Shown here: piece after piece, positions 42,401-57,400 of the stretch
How the letters are laid out: the number at the start of each line of letters is the position of its first letter
Numbering within the stretch: the first letter of the stretch is position 1
From: an uncultured Lachnospiraceae bacterium
GTDB lineage: Bacteria; Bacillota; Clostridia; Lachnospirales; Lachnospiraceae
Direction: 5' to 3'
Length of the DNA: 64,000 bases
Assembly: GCA_910587955.1 (NCBI GenBank)
Contig: CAJUNN010000007.1
Span: 1-64,000 of the forward strand
Program-made: the position numbers and the translations under genes
The notes under the pieces: generated by a model
What the model was told of the DNA's origin: nothing
Seen by the model: the letters and a program-made list of their open reading frames with translations, nothing else
Database searches by the model: none

Positions 42401-45400
42401 ACCGGATAGACGATCTCCAGCTCATCCCCGGGTTTCAAGGCGCAGGTTCCGTCGGCCGACTTAAAGGTATAGGTATAGATATAATACTCCGCATCCTCCG
42501 CCGTACCGGCACTGTCCATGGGAGACTTGCGCCCATTGGTGTAATAGTTGACAATATTGCTCCCGCTGCCCGTATGGCTTTGAAGCTTCGTATGAATGCC
42601 GTCCATTTCTGCCTTGTCAAAGGACTGCATACCTCCGATATCCTTTGCCGTCACCTTGTAAACCGTCACCTTAGGCAGATCGTAGCCCTCTGCCGGATCG
42701 TCTGCCCGAAGTTCCCGCTCTACCAGGTTTCCGTTCTCATCCAGGCGTTTCCAGATAATGGTCACGTCATCCGGGAAGTCAATCTCCGTGGGCGCATCCG
42801 TCACGGCCCCCATGCCCCCTGCAGGCAACATAGAGGAAGGCACATCCACATACTGAACAGGCACCTTATCAATAAGGGAAGGCTGATACACTTCACCCGT
42901 TCCCAGCACATCCGCCGCCGTACAGTTGGCAAGTCCGTCCTTCTTCTGAGCAGAAGTGCGTTTTCCGCCCGGATCCGTCATGCTCTTATTGACCTTATTT
43001 TCGATACGCACCCGGTTCCAGAGCTTCTGCTCCGGCCGGTAGCCCACCAGGCCTCCGGCCTCCCTGCCGGCATTCACCGCCTCATCTTTGGAGGCGTACT
43101 GATCTGTGAGAAGCTGGATGTTGGGCAGTCTTCTGCGGATCTGATACCAGAGATCGTTGTTCTCCGCCGAAAACTTCACGGAATTCCGCTCGATCTCACT
43201 GTTCTCGTTGGGGTTATCCGGATCCGGAGTCACCGCCGGATCTGCCGGATCCGCGGGCTTGGGAATCCGGCCTGCCTCATAGGCAGCCTGAAGTTCATCC
43301 GCCGTCATTCCCTGGTATTGCTCCGTAGCCTCCCCCGGCTCCAGGTTCGTATAGTTATCGCCTGCAGACATGTCAAGCACCCATTCCTGCCGCAAGCCTA
43401 CATTGTAATTGTAGAAATAAGCATCGGCTCCTGCAGAACCCTGGGTATAGGCCAGAGCCCCGATTCCGTAAAGCACGAAATTGGGCAGATAGAGGGTGCC
43501 GTTGCTCGAGGCATCCCGGTCGCTTAAATAACCGTACTCCACCCGCAGCCGGACTACCTGGCGGGGTTCCACCGCCACCTTCTGTCCGTCCTCCAGATAA
43601 TAGCCGTCGGGGTACTGCTGCTTCTCGCTGTTCCCCGGATAGTAGACCAGACGGTAGCCGTCCTTCTTATCCCGGACAGCAAAGGGGTGATCCGGATCGT
43701 AGGGCACATCTGCCCAGCCGTCCTTCAATGTTCCGTCGGCTTTCAGGTCTCCCCGTAGCTGCACGTAAAGAGTGGCCGGCACATCCTCCACCGCATCCGG
43801 GTCCGCCGCATAAGTTCCGTCGGAGCTCTTCTGGTTGTAAAGCATCTCCTCCCTGGAGGGCATCCGGTTCAGATAGAAGCCCTGCATGGAGAGCTGATCC
43901 ACGCCTGCTGGGGGCACGTTGCCCGCTGCGATAAAGTCTATGGTCAGGGTCATGGCGCTGATAAAACGGTCCTGGCTGTTGGCGATAACGCCCTTGCCGC
44001 CTGCCGTTCCCACCGGATTCCCCACCGTGATCCGGGCTTCCTCCCCGTCCACGTTGTGGATCATCTCCATGGCAATCTCGGGAGCCTCGCTGCCGAAATA
44101 GTAATCCATCTGGCTGGAAGTAACCCGGGCCGTAGTTCCCTCGTGTCCTCCCTGATCCGTAAGGAAGTTCTTATCATTGGTATTATAAAGTCTCTGGTAA
44201 ACCACGCTGGCGCTCTGAATGGTCTCCTGCTTGGCAAACGGAGAGCCGAAGGGCGCCGTTCCGGGACCGGATAAAGCGTCCCCGTTGTAATTAGACTCCG
44301 GCGCAGCATTTTCTGCCCTTACACTGGTGAAATAGAAGGGATCGTAGCCGTGGGCTCTGTCCCAGGAACCGTACTGCACCGTGCTGGGCCCGATATCATA
44401 ATTCTTTAAGTTGCTTAAACTTGTAATGGGCTTTCCGTCTTTATCCTCGGGAAGCTCTACTTCCAGCTCCACCAAGATTACAAAGCCCCGGTTGATGGGC
44501 ACGCTTCCCTCCATCTCCCACACAATGCTGCGCACGACCTCATCGTTTCGGTAATCTTCCGTTTCCTGGGCGGCGCCTCTTTGGAACATGCTGAATAAAC
44601 CGACGCTCCTGGCCAGCTTCCCGAATATGGTGGGAGGCTCGAACTCCATGCCGGAATAAATGTCCGCCAGCTCTGTATCATGGGGCACTGCCATATACTT
44701 GCCGCTGGTGGGACTCTTATGGTTGGGATCGTAGGCCGTAATGTCCCCGAAATCAAAACCGTACCCGTTGCCCGGATCTTTCTCTATGGCCACCGGCCCT
44801 TCTATCTGATTGCCGTCCGCATCCAGGATATAATCCCCCGTCTCCGGATCGATCTTCGGCAGTTCGCCCAGATCAAAGCCTGCGGGCATATAGTACCAGC
44901 GGGCGATCCGGGTTCCCTTTGGTGCGTCGAAACGCACGGCCGGGTGATACCAGGTGGTCACGCCCATCTCCTGTCCGTTGCCGTCATGGGTCAGATCTTT
45001 TGTATTCACTGCCGTCACATAGTAGTCAATCCGATCTCCCGGAAGCAGCTTGGCAATATCCACCGGACGGGCATTGTTCCGGTTCTGGTTGCTGTCCGAA
45101 GAGCTGTAGTCATTGCCGTTCCCGTAGTTTAGGGCCTCGGGGCGGTTGGTGTTGCCCGGATCCCCATTCGGATCCGGATCGTTGCTTCCCGCCGCATTCC
45201 GGTAGGGCAGACGGTTGACTGCCACATTGATTTTGGCTGCCCGGTTGCGGAAGCGGAACATCTTATAGTTTACATACTCGCTGCAGCGCTGCATATTGCC
45301 GCTGTTCGGGTTCATATCCTGAATGGCATTCACGCCCGCCGCATTGCTGTGTACAAAGAGCCAGTCGCAGACCCGCTTATTCAGCTCCAGAGGATCCGTA

Positions 45401-48400
45401 TCCACCGTGGGCTTGCTGTCGATATTCCAGCTGTCCCAGCCCGGTGTCCCCGGCTTGGCATACGCTTCTTCCGTATAATGACGGTCGGCAAACACACCCT
45501 CAAAGAGCAGATCCGCGGGATCGATATCGTACTGATAGCGTCCCGCAGACGCACCCTTCTCTCCCGTAAGGGTTGCATCCTTGGTGGTGTTTGGCTCAAA
45601 GTAGCGCTCCCGGTTCTTTACATAGTTATTCATCCAGGGAATCCGAACCTCAAGATCGTACTCAAAAGCCATGGTATTGAGCTGCAGATAGTAATCCGTG
45701 CCCTCCCCGTCTTTCTTTACCGGCTTCAGGGTATGTGTCCCCTCGCCGTCCGTGTAAGATACGCCGTCCAGGTACATTTTCTCTAAGTCAATGCAGTAGT
45801 ACCGGGCCTGATCCGGATTCGTAATCTCCTGCCGGTCCGCGTCCGCCAGGGTCACGTATTTGTTCCTGCCGTCTGCCGGAAGTCCGCTGCTTCGGATCAT
45901 ATCGTCCAGTACATAGGCTTTCAGATCGAAAACCTCGCAGTCCGCCGGAATCTGGGGTACAGACAGATTTGCCGTATCCACCCTGGTGTTGCGCTGATCC
46001 GCTTTGGTGGCCGTGTGCAGAAGGAACTTGCTGACCACGAATTTATTCACCCCGTCTATGCGCTTGTCCGGTGTATCCGTGGCCTCGGTGCCTTCGTCCA
46101 CGCCGTCCATGTAGCCTACATTTCCCTGGCCCGTATTTCTGCTCTCGTTGATAAATTCCACCGGAATCCAGATCTTCTCCATACGGAAGCCGTTGGGGGA
46201 CAGGTTCCGGTACTGCACATCTTTATAGTAAGTCCCGCCCGTATCCAGCGGATAGGTGGGGTTGTTCCCTCCGTTGCTCTCATCGATCCTGCGCTGGGTC
46301 TGGTTGGTGGCCCACATCCGCCAGGTGGTCTTCTGGGGCGTAATATTGTCCGCCTCGTAATCATAGATATCGTTCAGAGGCGTCGGTTTCTCCCGGGTGC
46401 CGGAAGCCGGATCCCTGCCCGAGGAGGGATCCTCCAGGGTCTGGACCTGCACCTTCAGGTCGGGCTGTACCCGCTTGGCGTAAAGGTAGCTCTGGTAATG
46501 GCTGTAATAACCGCCCACGGACTCCTCATAGCCGCTGAAAGGCCCGAACTTCTGATTGGAACTCATTTCCAGCTGATACCCGTTGTTCTTATCCTTGGCC
46601 GGATCCAATGTTGTATCCGCCTCTGCCGCAGAGAAAATATAATTCCAGTCGCCGTTGGTTACGTGATTGACCCTGGGCTTGATTTGAGCATTGTTCATAA
46701 TGGTTTCCGAACGCTTAAACCAGTCATAGTCCGCGTTGTGGCTGCTCTGCCCGCAGTAATCCCTGCCCCACTCGGAATGATTCTCATGATACACATCGTC
46801 GATAATATCGCAGACATTTCCGAAGAGATAGAAGTCCGGCTTGGTATTGCCGCTCTGGTTCTCCTTGGGAGCCACTCCGTCGTACTCGTCGGTCTGATCC
46901 CCGTGGCCCGGCAGGTTCCACACCTGGAACTCCACCTTGGAGGGATACTCATTCTTTCCGAGGGTAATAATGTTTTCTCCCGCCAGATCCTTCATAACCG
47001 CTTCCAGGCGGTCCCCGTCGATCTCATCCCCGGAAGCCTTGCCGTCGATATGTTCGTCCGTGTCCTCATAGCGGAACAGCACCTTGCCCAGATAGGTCTG
47101 GTTGGCCTTGGCTCCGTAAAGCTGATCCCGCTGGATGTAGATCACCCGATCCCCGGAAGGAGCCTTCTCGGCCTTCACATCCCCGGTGTCCGGATCCGTC
47201 TTGTGGGCGGAAAGAGTCACCTTCACATAGGCCACATTGTCCGCAATGGAGGAATCCGCCTCCACATAGCGGCTGAAGAAGCCCTTGTACCAGCCGTCCG
47301 TCCGGGAAATCTCCGGCAGGGTGTCCTCCATGGTGACGCTGTCCACATGGGTGAAGAGGCCGTACCACTCGTTATAGAGATGGGATTCATCATAATGTAA
47401 ATACCACTCCTCATGCTTCGGATGTTTCTCCGTCACATAGGAACGGTTCTGGTTCAGGCCCAGGCCGTAGGACCGCAGGCCGCCGTAATCCGGCAGGCCG
47501 CCGCTCATTTCCCGGGTCAGATCCCAGGTAATATTGCCGTTGGGCGCGCTAAAGGCCATATTATCCGCCGTGCTTCCCAACCCTTTGGCCAGGGAGATGG
47601 AAGGCCTGCGGATCCGGATTCGCGCCGTATCGTAGAGGTGGCCTGAATGCCAAGACGCCCAATGCCTTTGAGTGTAGCAATAGCATCCATAATGATGGCT
47701 GTAAATCCATTCATACCAGTGATAGTAGTCCAGATAGGACCAGGAGCTGCGCCTTTGATTAGCATTTGCCCCATCCTGATAGCGTAGTCTTGTCACCTGG
47801 TTCTTCTTGTCCACCGGATTATTACCCACGCTGGCTTCCACATCATTATGGAAAAGGGTTCCCAGCTCCAGCCGTGTAGTCACAGAAGCCTGGGCATCCT
47901 GGGAATCCCCGCTGGTCTTGGTAAGAGCCCGGCCGGCAATCTCGATGGAATGACGGGTCTCCTGAAGGCGGGAGGTCATGGTGGGATGAATGGTATCATC
48001 CTCGTTGGCACGCTGGCAGGGCCAGGTCTCAAAACCGTTGCTCTCGTAAGTATCCCAGTACCAGCTTCCCTCGTCCGCCGCAATAATTTGGAAAAGGTTG
48101 TTCCCTGCGTTAGGCTTGGCCGGATCCTGGTTCACATTCATGGTTATCACTACAGACCTAATGTTTCCTTTGTACACGGCCGCAGCCGGGGAGCGGTAAT
48201 AGGGATGGCCCTCATTGGCCTTATCCAGCACATCGAAGGGATCGTACCCGGCAATGGCCTCTGTGGCATACCGGCTTGCGGGATTATCCAGATCCAAAAG
48301 GTTAATCCGCCACCAGTCCGCTACTCCATCACCATTCGCATCCTCACCATAGATGTTGTCCGCCCCGATGGTGTAGGATCTGCCGCCGTTCACCGTGGTT

Positions 48401-51400
48401 CCCCTGGCATTCCCTTGCCAGTCACCCACCGGAATGTCATAGGAACCGCCGTCCGCCAGGTTCACCTGGATATTGGTCACAAAGGGCTTTAGGGCAGGAC
48501 GCAGCTTGATGTAGTAGGCGTCAAAATTATCGGCAGGCAGATCGATGGTCATACGCACCGTAGCCGCCGCATTGTAGTCCTGGAGAATGGTCTCGTTGGA
48601 GTACAAATTCTCTCCGGAAGGATACATAGCCGCCGAGTGATACTGGCGGAAGTCCACCGTAAAGCCTGTGAGAGCCTTATTTCCCACATCCAGAACCTGG
48701 TTGTCCAAATACTGGTCATTGTGCCAATGATTGCTGTAGGGCTTATAAATAGGCGGATTTCCCCCCGTCGTAGCTGTATTGTCCCGGGTCACAGCCTCTC
48801 CCAGGGTCTCATCCGTAAACCTCCGGTCGTTGGCTCCTCCATTCCCGGTATTGCTGTTATTTATCTGTTCATCCCAGCGCTGTGTATCTTCCTTGAATAC
48901 GGCGCTGATGGTGGTGTCGAAGTAGAGTTTGGGAGTCTTTACGTAAGAGCAGTCCCACTCGGAGCGCTGGTGCTTCTCCGTGGCAACATCTTTAAAGTTG
49001 TTGCCCTTTTTGTCATCCTGCCCGCCTGTAAGTTTGTCGTTGGTATCCGCCACCTGCTGATCCGTATGGCCGTACAGGTAGGCGCAGAAGACGCCCTGGT
49101 TCAGGGTATAGGTGGTATCCCCGTTGTGGATATGGGAGTTGTTGGAGGTTCCCACCGGCTCCTCGTCGTTGATTCCCACAAAGAGGATGGACTGGGTGTG
49201 GGACTGGGTCTGGCTTTCCAGAGGACGGCCCACAGCCGTGTTGGGAGCCGTGCGCCCTGCCAGGAAGTCGGAGCCCCAGACTTCGATCTTGCCGATATTG
49301 GGCATCCCTCCCTCATCCACAATGAGATCTCTTGGGATCACCAGATCTCCTTCATTTATCGTATATACGCCATCCGCCAGACCATAGTACTCCCCTCCGA
49401 CGGCTTTGGCCAAAGTTTTTGTGGCGCCGTCAGGCAGAGTAATTGTATAGATAGATCCTGCATAGATATCCGCCGGCAGCTCCCGGGTCTTAGTCCCCGG
49501 ATTGTGGGCCTCATAGGGATTTCCGCTTGCAGGGGCAAAGGGGGTATCCCCGGGCTTCTGCCGGGGGCCTGTGCGCTCGATGACAATCTGCCTTGCAGGA
49601 TCCCCTTTGTCCGTCAGGACAATCTTATCAATGACTGCCTGCTCCAAGAGCTCCTTTCGGATGATCACATCCATGGTATGGAAACCCCGGTAGTCCCCCT
49701 GGGCATCTGCCGCAATCTCCGGCGTCATGGTAAAGTAGAAATTCTCCATCCGGGAAATACTGTCGTTAAAGAGCGCCCAGGCGGAAACATACTCTCTGGC
49801 ATAGGGGATCACCGTCCAGCGGGTGTTGCCGTCCGTGGCCGCCCGGTCCGTGGCCGCAGATTCGATCTTCCGGTTGTAGTAGACAATTTCCGCACTGTGA
49901 ACAGGCCTCGGCTCACGCACCTGGAAGGCGGCGTGTGCCCATGCCTCTTTGTAATCGCTGGGAGTGATCTTCTGATCCATGCCGGCCACATAGTCCAGGA
50001 AGCTGGCATCCGCCAAAAGGGAGTTGCCGGCCACGGGAACCTGTGTAGTTACGGGTGTGGTTCCGCTGGTTCCCGCCTCCGTGTAATAGCTATCCGGGTT
50101 CTGGATATTGGCCGCGTTGTTCCGGCCCTGGTTGGTATTTTCGTCCCCGTAGCGGGTGGCATTGCCGTACAGGCGCACTTCGCCTGTATCGTTCCCTCTC
50201 TTCTCCGGATCGAAACGGCTGAAAACGATCTCCACGGTTCCCGGGTATTTGACGCATTTTTTACTTCCTGCCGGTTCGCTTGGGTCATACCATGCAGTGT
50301 AAGGAACCCGCACGCTGTGATCCGCCGCAGTCTTTCTGGCCTCCAGGAAGGCCTGGAGCTCCGCGTCCCTTATCACATAGGTCAAAGGATCTCCGTTTTT
50401 ATCCGTAAGGAAGGCATCTAGGATGCGGATTTCCGCCACATCCGCCATACCCTGATCCGGTATCGGAGTTACATCAATGCCATCCGGCTTTTGATCGTAA
50501 ACATTTCCGTTCTTATCCATATAGCCCGTAGGCGTCACGCCGTCCCCTACCAGAAGCTTATCCAGGTAAATTTCCGTAACCTGGAAGCCTCTGCGCTTCT
50601 CCTCCTGCTCCGCCGTAGTGGGGGCGTCGTCATACATAGGCAGGCGCACCGACAGCACGGGCCTGGACATGCCGCTCTCGGAGTCGTTGCCCAGCTTCAT
50701 GGAGTAGTAGAGACCGTCCTTATCCTCGTAAGAAAGAGGCAGATTGGCGGCAGAACCCACCTTCACTCCGCCTTTCTCCTGATCCGCAGTCATGGAGAGT
50801 GTGGGGTTGGAGGGACTGAGCTGGAGCTGAGCCCAGCTGGAAGCCGTTCTCTCATATAGTTTCGCCGTCACATCATCCTGTTCGTAAATCTCCTTCAAGG
50901 AGCTCTCTGCCTTGAGATAACGGCTCATAACATAATTTTCGTCATAGTAATAGGTCTGAGGCGTTCCGTACAGACGCATGGCGTTGGCCAGGTTTACGGC
51001 CGCCTGATCCGCCCCGCCCTCATACCGGGAGCCGTACTTGCCCAGCTCCAGATTCACATGCTCGGGATAAGCCATGGGGAAATCATCCTGGTTCCAGACT
51101 CCGTAGGGAATGGTAAGGACTCCCCCGGCGTCTCCTGCCCCCGGCACGTAATAGTCATTTAAATTGATAGAGACTTTCTTAATTTCCGTGTTTCCCTGGG
51201 TATATACAGCCTCGTATCTGGGGAAGGCATCGGAAGGACTGGCATATACGGGATTTCCGTCCCCGTCCTTCACACGGCGGATTGTCAGCCGCTTCTTCTC
51301 CGGCAGAGGAAGGGAGGTATCAAGCTTCCCGTCTGCATCCAGCTGCAGAGGCTGATGCTCCACCAGGCAAAGCGCCTCCAGATCCACATGGCCATCCCGG

Positions 51401-54400
51401 GTAATCTTCTTGATGAGATCCGAACCCAGCACGATTCTGGACAGTTGGAAACCGCCCACGCTCTGGCTTCCGTCCTCCATGACCGGAAGATCGCACACCG
51501 GAAGGGTGGTATTCAGGAAGGTATTGTACTGGCGGCTCATGCCTGCGTTGGTCAGGGCAATCTGGTAGAACGCCTCCGCTCCGATGCTGGCCGGCCTGGT
51601 GGTCTTATCTCCGCCGTAGCCGCCGTTGCTGCCCGGCTGGACGGTAATTCCCGGCTGAGGCTTATAGGGCCGGAAAGAGCCCCCTGCCTGGACCGTGTGG
51701 CTGGTGGTCATGGAGAACTTATCATACTCCGCCGGAACCTTTCCCACAGCCGATGCAGTAATCAAGTTTCCGTAATTGATGTTGTTGGGGGAGGTGGCGT
51801 CATCATCCGCATAGGTGGTGAGAATACCTTCCAGGCCGATAAAATTCTGCTTGTTATTGGAGTCGTCGCCCTCATAATTATCATAGGTAATGCGTATGGA
51901 TTTCAGATACCAGTCCTTCATCTGTCCGTCTGCAGCCAGATCAATCTTTCCGCTTCCGGATATCAGAGATTTCAGATCGGCCGCAGTAAAGACACGGAAT
52001 CTTCCTGCATTATAAAGATCGTCCTGGGCTTTCGTGGTATCATAATCGGAGCTGTACAAGGTCATGGTACAGCCCGTTCCATATTCCAGCAGATCGGGAT
52101 CCAGGGTAACCGCCGTAACCTGGAAACCTTTCTTCTCTTTCCGAAGAGGCAGATCGATATCAAACACCGGCTTAATCAGGTCGGAATAGCTGTGGGCCTG
52201 ATAGCTCTTATTTCCGAAGTAAACCCGGTAGCTGTGAAGTGTCCGGTCATAATCCTCCAAATCCCAGAGATTTCCTACCGGAACATTAAGAATCGTGTTG
52301 GTCTGGCTACCTGCCAGATTGGGCGCACTGGCCTGGCCGGATGCCCCATTCGGCGTCCCGCCCAGCGCCTCGTCCTCAAAACGGGCCTGTACATACACGT
52401 AGGGATTCGGCCGCACCACATGGATAACCGTTTCATCCTGATTTGTATAATATTCCGGAAAATAGCTGTTGTTGGTACCGAAGTTCCAGTACTGGGGACG
52501 GTAAAACCGGGAAAGGGCTTTCCACTGGTTATTATCGCTGTAAGTAGTAGTAATTCCCTTCACCATCACGTGAACGGCATTGTTTACATGGGCCGAGTTT
52601 TTCGGAACATCCTCAAAGCGCACCCGGATATAGCGGATATCTCCCATATCCGGCAGGCCCTTCTGGATGCGCAGGTTCTCAATATCATCCCTGGTCACCA
52701 CCAGATCTCCCGTAGCACCGTCTATAAAAGAGGCAATCTCCGGTTTGGTCAAAAGGAGGCTTCCGCTTGCCGCATTTCCGTTGTAGGCCAGGTTTCCCGG
52801 ATAGGAAGTCCCCACAAACTCCAGACGGAATACACCCTTGATTTTATCCAGCTCTGTCTTGGGAATCCGAAGCTCCCGGAACAGAAAACCTTTCCGCTCC
52901 TCCTTCCCATTTATCGTCACGCGGCTGATAGGCAGCTCTATATGGAGAATGCTGTCCCGCACGCCTTTTGCCGCATCATTCACACCTGCATAGAAGTGAT
53001 ACTGTTTCTCAAATTTGTTGTGGGGAACGTAAATCTCCTGTGCAGGTCCCTGGTCCACACCCATGGGCCTGCGCTCCCCGTCTACGGTCTGATCCGCCAC
53101 ATAAGTGGAGAGACTTTCCATCCAGGGAGAAATGGAATCCTCGGAACTGATCACACGCCTGTCGTAATCTTCCCCAAAAGGAATCCCCGGGGTTCTCGAA
53201 GAAGGCATGCCATTCACCCAACTGGTTCCTTCCCCATTGTCCACATGGGCATGGTTTCCTGCGCCCCGGTTGCCTCCGTTGTGAACGGTGTAGGCATGCT
53301 CCGGATCGTAGAGGCTGCTGCCCCAGGCAGTGTTGTCATGGTAGTTGGTTCTGCTGAATTTCCGCTCTTCTTCCGTATACAGGCGCACGTTTACAGGGTG
53401 ATCCCCGCCGAAGGTCGTGGAACCCTTCAGTCTGGCCTGCAAGGGCTGAGACGCTCCCGCAGTCCCTTCCAGCTTTGCATAGATAACCTTTATCTCCGTC
53501 ACTGCGCCGAAGCCCTGGTTTTTCCAGAAATCTCCCTCAAGCAGCATGTCGCTTCCGCTCATGGACACCGGGGAAGAGGTTCCGTACAGCTCATCCCGGG
53601 CCAGTGTCACGGTAAGGGGCGCTCCGGCCGGATCAAAACCTGTAATTGTAATCTCGTCTACGCCGCCGGTAAGGGCATGGGCAGCGGCAGCTGCGGGAAT
53701 ACGGAAGGATTCCACCAGGAAGCCCTCCGGCCGGTTATCCACATCCATATTGATGCGGGCCGGAATCCGGAATTCCAGCACCGCCCGGATCATAGCGGAG
53801 ATCCGCTCTGTCCCGTAAAAGTTGCTGAAAGAAGCCGTCACTTCCAAGGGATCTCCCGCATAGAACACATCCCGCCAGACTTGTTTCTTTTTTCTGGAAC
53901 CGGTGGGCCACACCGGATAGATGGGAGACCGGGTATTCTCCGTCCAGTTGGGCGCCGACGAACCTGCAAAACGCTGTACCTTCTCCAGGGTAATGGAGGG
54001 ATTGGTATCCACATAAAGGGCGTTGACTTCGTAATCCAGCTCCTCTTTTTTCTTAAGCCCTTCTGCTGCTCCTACCAGAGGCGGAGTGGAAGCCTCGAAA
54101 TTGCCCTGGAAGATCAGATCCTGTTCATAAGTGGTTCCGTGGCCGAATACCCGCAGGTGGAAGAGCTTCTCGGGAACCGTACCTATGACAGTTCCATTTA
54201 TGTCCGTCTCGTCATGCGCCGGGAGCATCTGGGCATCCACGTCCTTTATGTGGACCCGTATGGCTCCCAGAAGATGCCCGTCCCACAAAGACCCGGGCAG
54301 GGTAAGCTGCAAGGTGGCAGGATCGATATAGGCGGCCAGCTCTGCTTCTGTAAGAGTGCGGATAAGAGCCCCTTTGTTTTCCTGATCGGGATCCGCCGCA

Positions 54401-57400
54401 CTGGCTTCAAAAAACTCAATTTCCGTGAGAACGCCCCAGTTATTGTTAGCATTCACCTTGTCCAGCATATGGGAGAGATCCATGCGGAACTCCTGGGCGA
54501 TAAAGCCCGTACCTTCCACGTCCGGATCCCCCTGGTCCATGCCGTTCACCGGCAGAATCAGGGTTGCCACGCCTTCCTTCATCACAGAAGTGGAATCGTT
54601 TCCCAGGCTGATATCGTAGGAGAACAGCTCCTTGTGGGGAATGGGAAGAAGCTCCTGTCTCTGCCCCCGGAGATTATTCACCACTGCGTCAATGGTGGGA
54701 TTGGCCATCTCGAAGATCAAGGTTCCGTCATCCTTGCCCTGGTACTCATTAAGGCTGTTGTCTACGTATTTGTTGGTAAAGCGATCACGCCAGCCTGCCA
54801 CCTCATAGTCCAGATCCGCCTTGCACTCGCTGGGGGTGTAGCAGGTACCCATGATTTCCATATACTGGTGCTGCTGGGCATCCGGATCCTCTTCCTCCAG
54901 CTCCCGTTTTCCGTAAAACGCACTGTAGGTCAGCTCAATCTTTTCCAGCTGACCAAGTTCCGTCTTTAAAATGCTTCCTTCCGCAAAGCTTAGATAGACG
55001 CAGTTTTTATGCAGGGGCTCCTTATCTGCCGGATTTCCGGGCATGTTCAAAAGCTCGCTCTTCGTAAAGGTATGTACCGCCCCGTTGGTTCCTGTAAGAG
55101 TCAGGATTGGGCCTTCCTGGGGATTTCCGGCGTCGTCGTACAAAATGGCGCCGTCCTCGTCCCTCTGCCACTGGGGCTCTCCGGCCTCAAGCAGAGCCCG
55201 GTTCACATATATACCTGTCGTCAGGAAGCCCTGCTTATTGGGCTCCTGGGTTTCCTTATTGGTAACAGTAACCGGCAGGGTAATGCGGAAATCGGTATTG
55301 TAGCCCTGGCCGTCGGCGTCATTCCGGGCATGGAAGAAATACCTGCCCACTTCATAGGCCAGGGGCGTATTCAGCTTTTCGTCGTCCCAGTTATCCTCGT
55401 CCTTGATTATGGTGTGAAGCCACAGCTTTCCCTTAATGTCAGACTTCTCAAATTCCGGGGATGCCTCACTCTCATTGTGGATATAAAACTGCTCGTCCGC
55501 CACCTCATCTACCGGATAGTGGCCCAGCTGATCCTCGATTCTGCCCTCCTCCAGGGCATCCGTCAGCTGGTACATATAGTAATTCAACTGGATAAAATTT
55601 ACAACAGCCCGGTTGGTCATCACTCCCGCTTTGCGGGATTTACCCACAATCTCCACCGTGCCCGGGCATTCGTCCTCCGGGGAAAAGGTGGTCTTATAGT
55701 TGATGCGGATGGTATGCTTCTCCTGATAGCCTCTCTCCCGCTCGAAGAAGCGGCTGTAATCCATCGTATAGATTACCAGATCCCCTTCCTCTTCCCGCTG
55801 GATCTGGGGATCCGGAACAGGGGCCCATTTATCGTCTTTCGTCCGGTACTCCACCATGGGATACCTCTGGGTCTGTCCCTGGTACTCCTGCGCCACGCCC
55901 AGGCCCAGAAGCTTGTCCGTACCGCCCAGCCACTCCTCAACAATCCCGCTGTGATCCCGATCTTTGGATACCACAAAGCGCAGGGACGTGAAATCAAACT
56001 GCTCCGGAAGCACGTCGATAATGGAGGGACGGTACATGGGCGGGCGCAGGGCAGAGCCGCTGCCGGAGGCATCGTATCCTACATTCTGGATGGTGTAAAT
56101 AATCTCCTGGCCTACCGCCGCCTCCTGCTGCTCTTCTTTTACCTTTTTATCACCGCTGGCCTTCAGATCCGGAAATTCGAAGTAAACCGCATCCTCCGTA
56201 TCCTGCATCCAGGGGAACTGGCCCTCATGCTCCTCTCCCCCCTCTACCTTCTGTCCGAAATAGATGGTTCCGTCCGCCGCAAACACCGTATCGGGCTCTG
56301 CCAGGGATACATTGGTGGTATAGGGCACAAAGATCCGGAGCACCTTCTCATTGGGATAATCCTGTCCCGGATATTTCACTACCATATGGGGCGGATACAG
56401 CACATCCCCTTTGACGGCAAAGGAAAAGTTGGTGTCTGCCGTGTAGTGGTAACCGATGCGCTTGGCGCCTTTTTGCAAAAGCTCTTCCGCATTTTCCAGA
56501 TCCTGATCCTCCGGCGCCAGCTCCGATACATCCAGAATCAAGATTCCGCCTGCCTCGTCGTACCTGCTCACGTCGTAATCCACACACTCCAGCAGATTGT
56601 CCATCCATTTGCCCGTGTAGAGGATATTGGCGTCCGTACTGTTTCCTACATAATCGGGATTCAGCTTTGGCTGTCCGTTTTCGAAGAGGTAACGCCGGAA
56701 TACGCCGCCGCCCGTGTAGTCGCCGGCTCCGGCCATAATGCTGATCTCGTCAAAGGTGGTGGTATCCGGCACCCACTCGTCGGGATCCGAGGGCAGAACC
56801 AGATTTCCGTTCCCGTCGTCCACCATGCCGGAGGTATTGGTGATGGTCATCTTGAAGGAGGCATAGTTATTCTTCTGCCACACCAGAACCTTATCGTCCT
56901 CCATGCCCTTCCGGGTTTCCAGGTTAAACCGCCAGTCGATATTGGTGTACACCAAGAAGCCCTGGCCTTCTCCCCGCCAGGGATCCCGCTGGACAAAGGG
57001 ATATCCGTTCTTGTCATCCGGAACATAGTTCTGCCAGTTGGCCGGCTTAAACACGTTTCCGTTCATATAGTATGTAATCTCTGTTCCCTGCTGGGTGGGG
57101 GTATACTGCTCGTACTGGCACCAGGTATACAGGGTGGCCATCGTTCCCTCCGGAATGGCCTCTCCCTTCTTTACCCAGAAACGATATTCCGCCTTCACCA
57201 CCGGCCGGCTGTCATTGCGGATCTCTCCGTTGATTCCCACCGCCGTATGGCCTCTCCACCAGACTTCTCCCGCACTGCTGCCGGGATTTCCCTCTTTCAT
57301 CTGAGCAGAATCGGGATAGGCCGGATACACCCTCGGATCGTACAAATTGTTCCCTCCGGAAGCACCGTAGAGCTGGGGAACCAGATCCTCCGGCAGAAAG

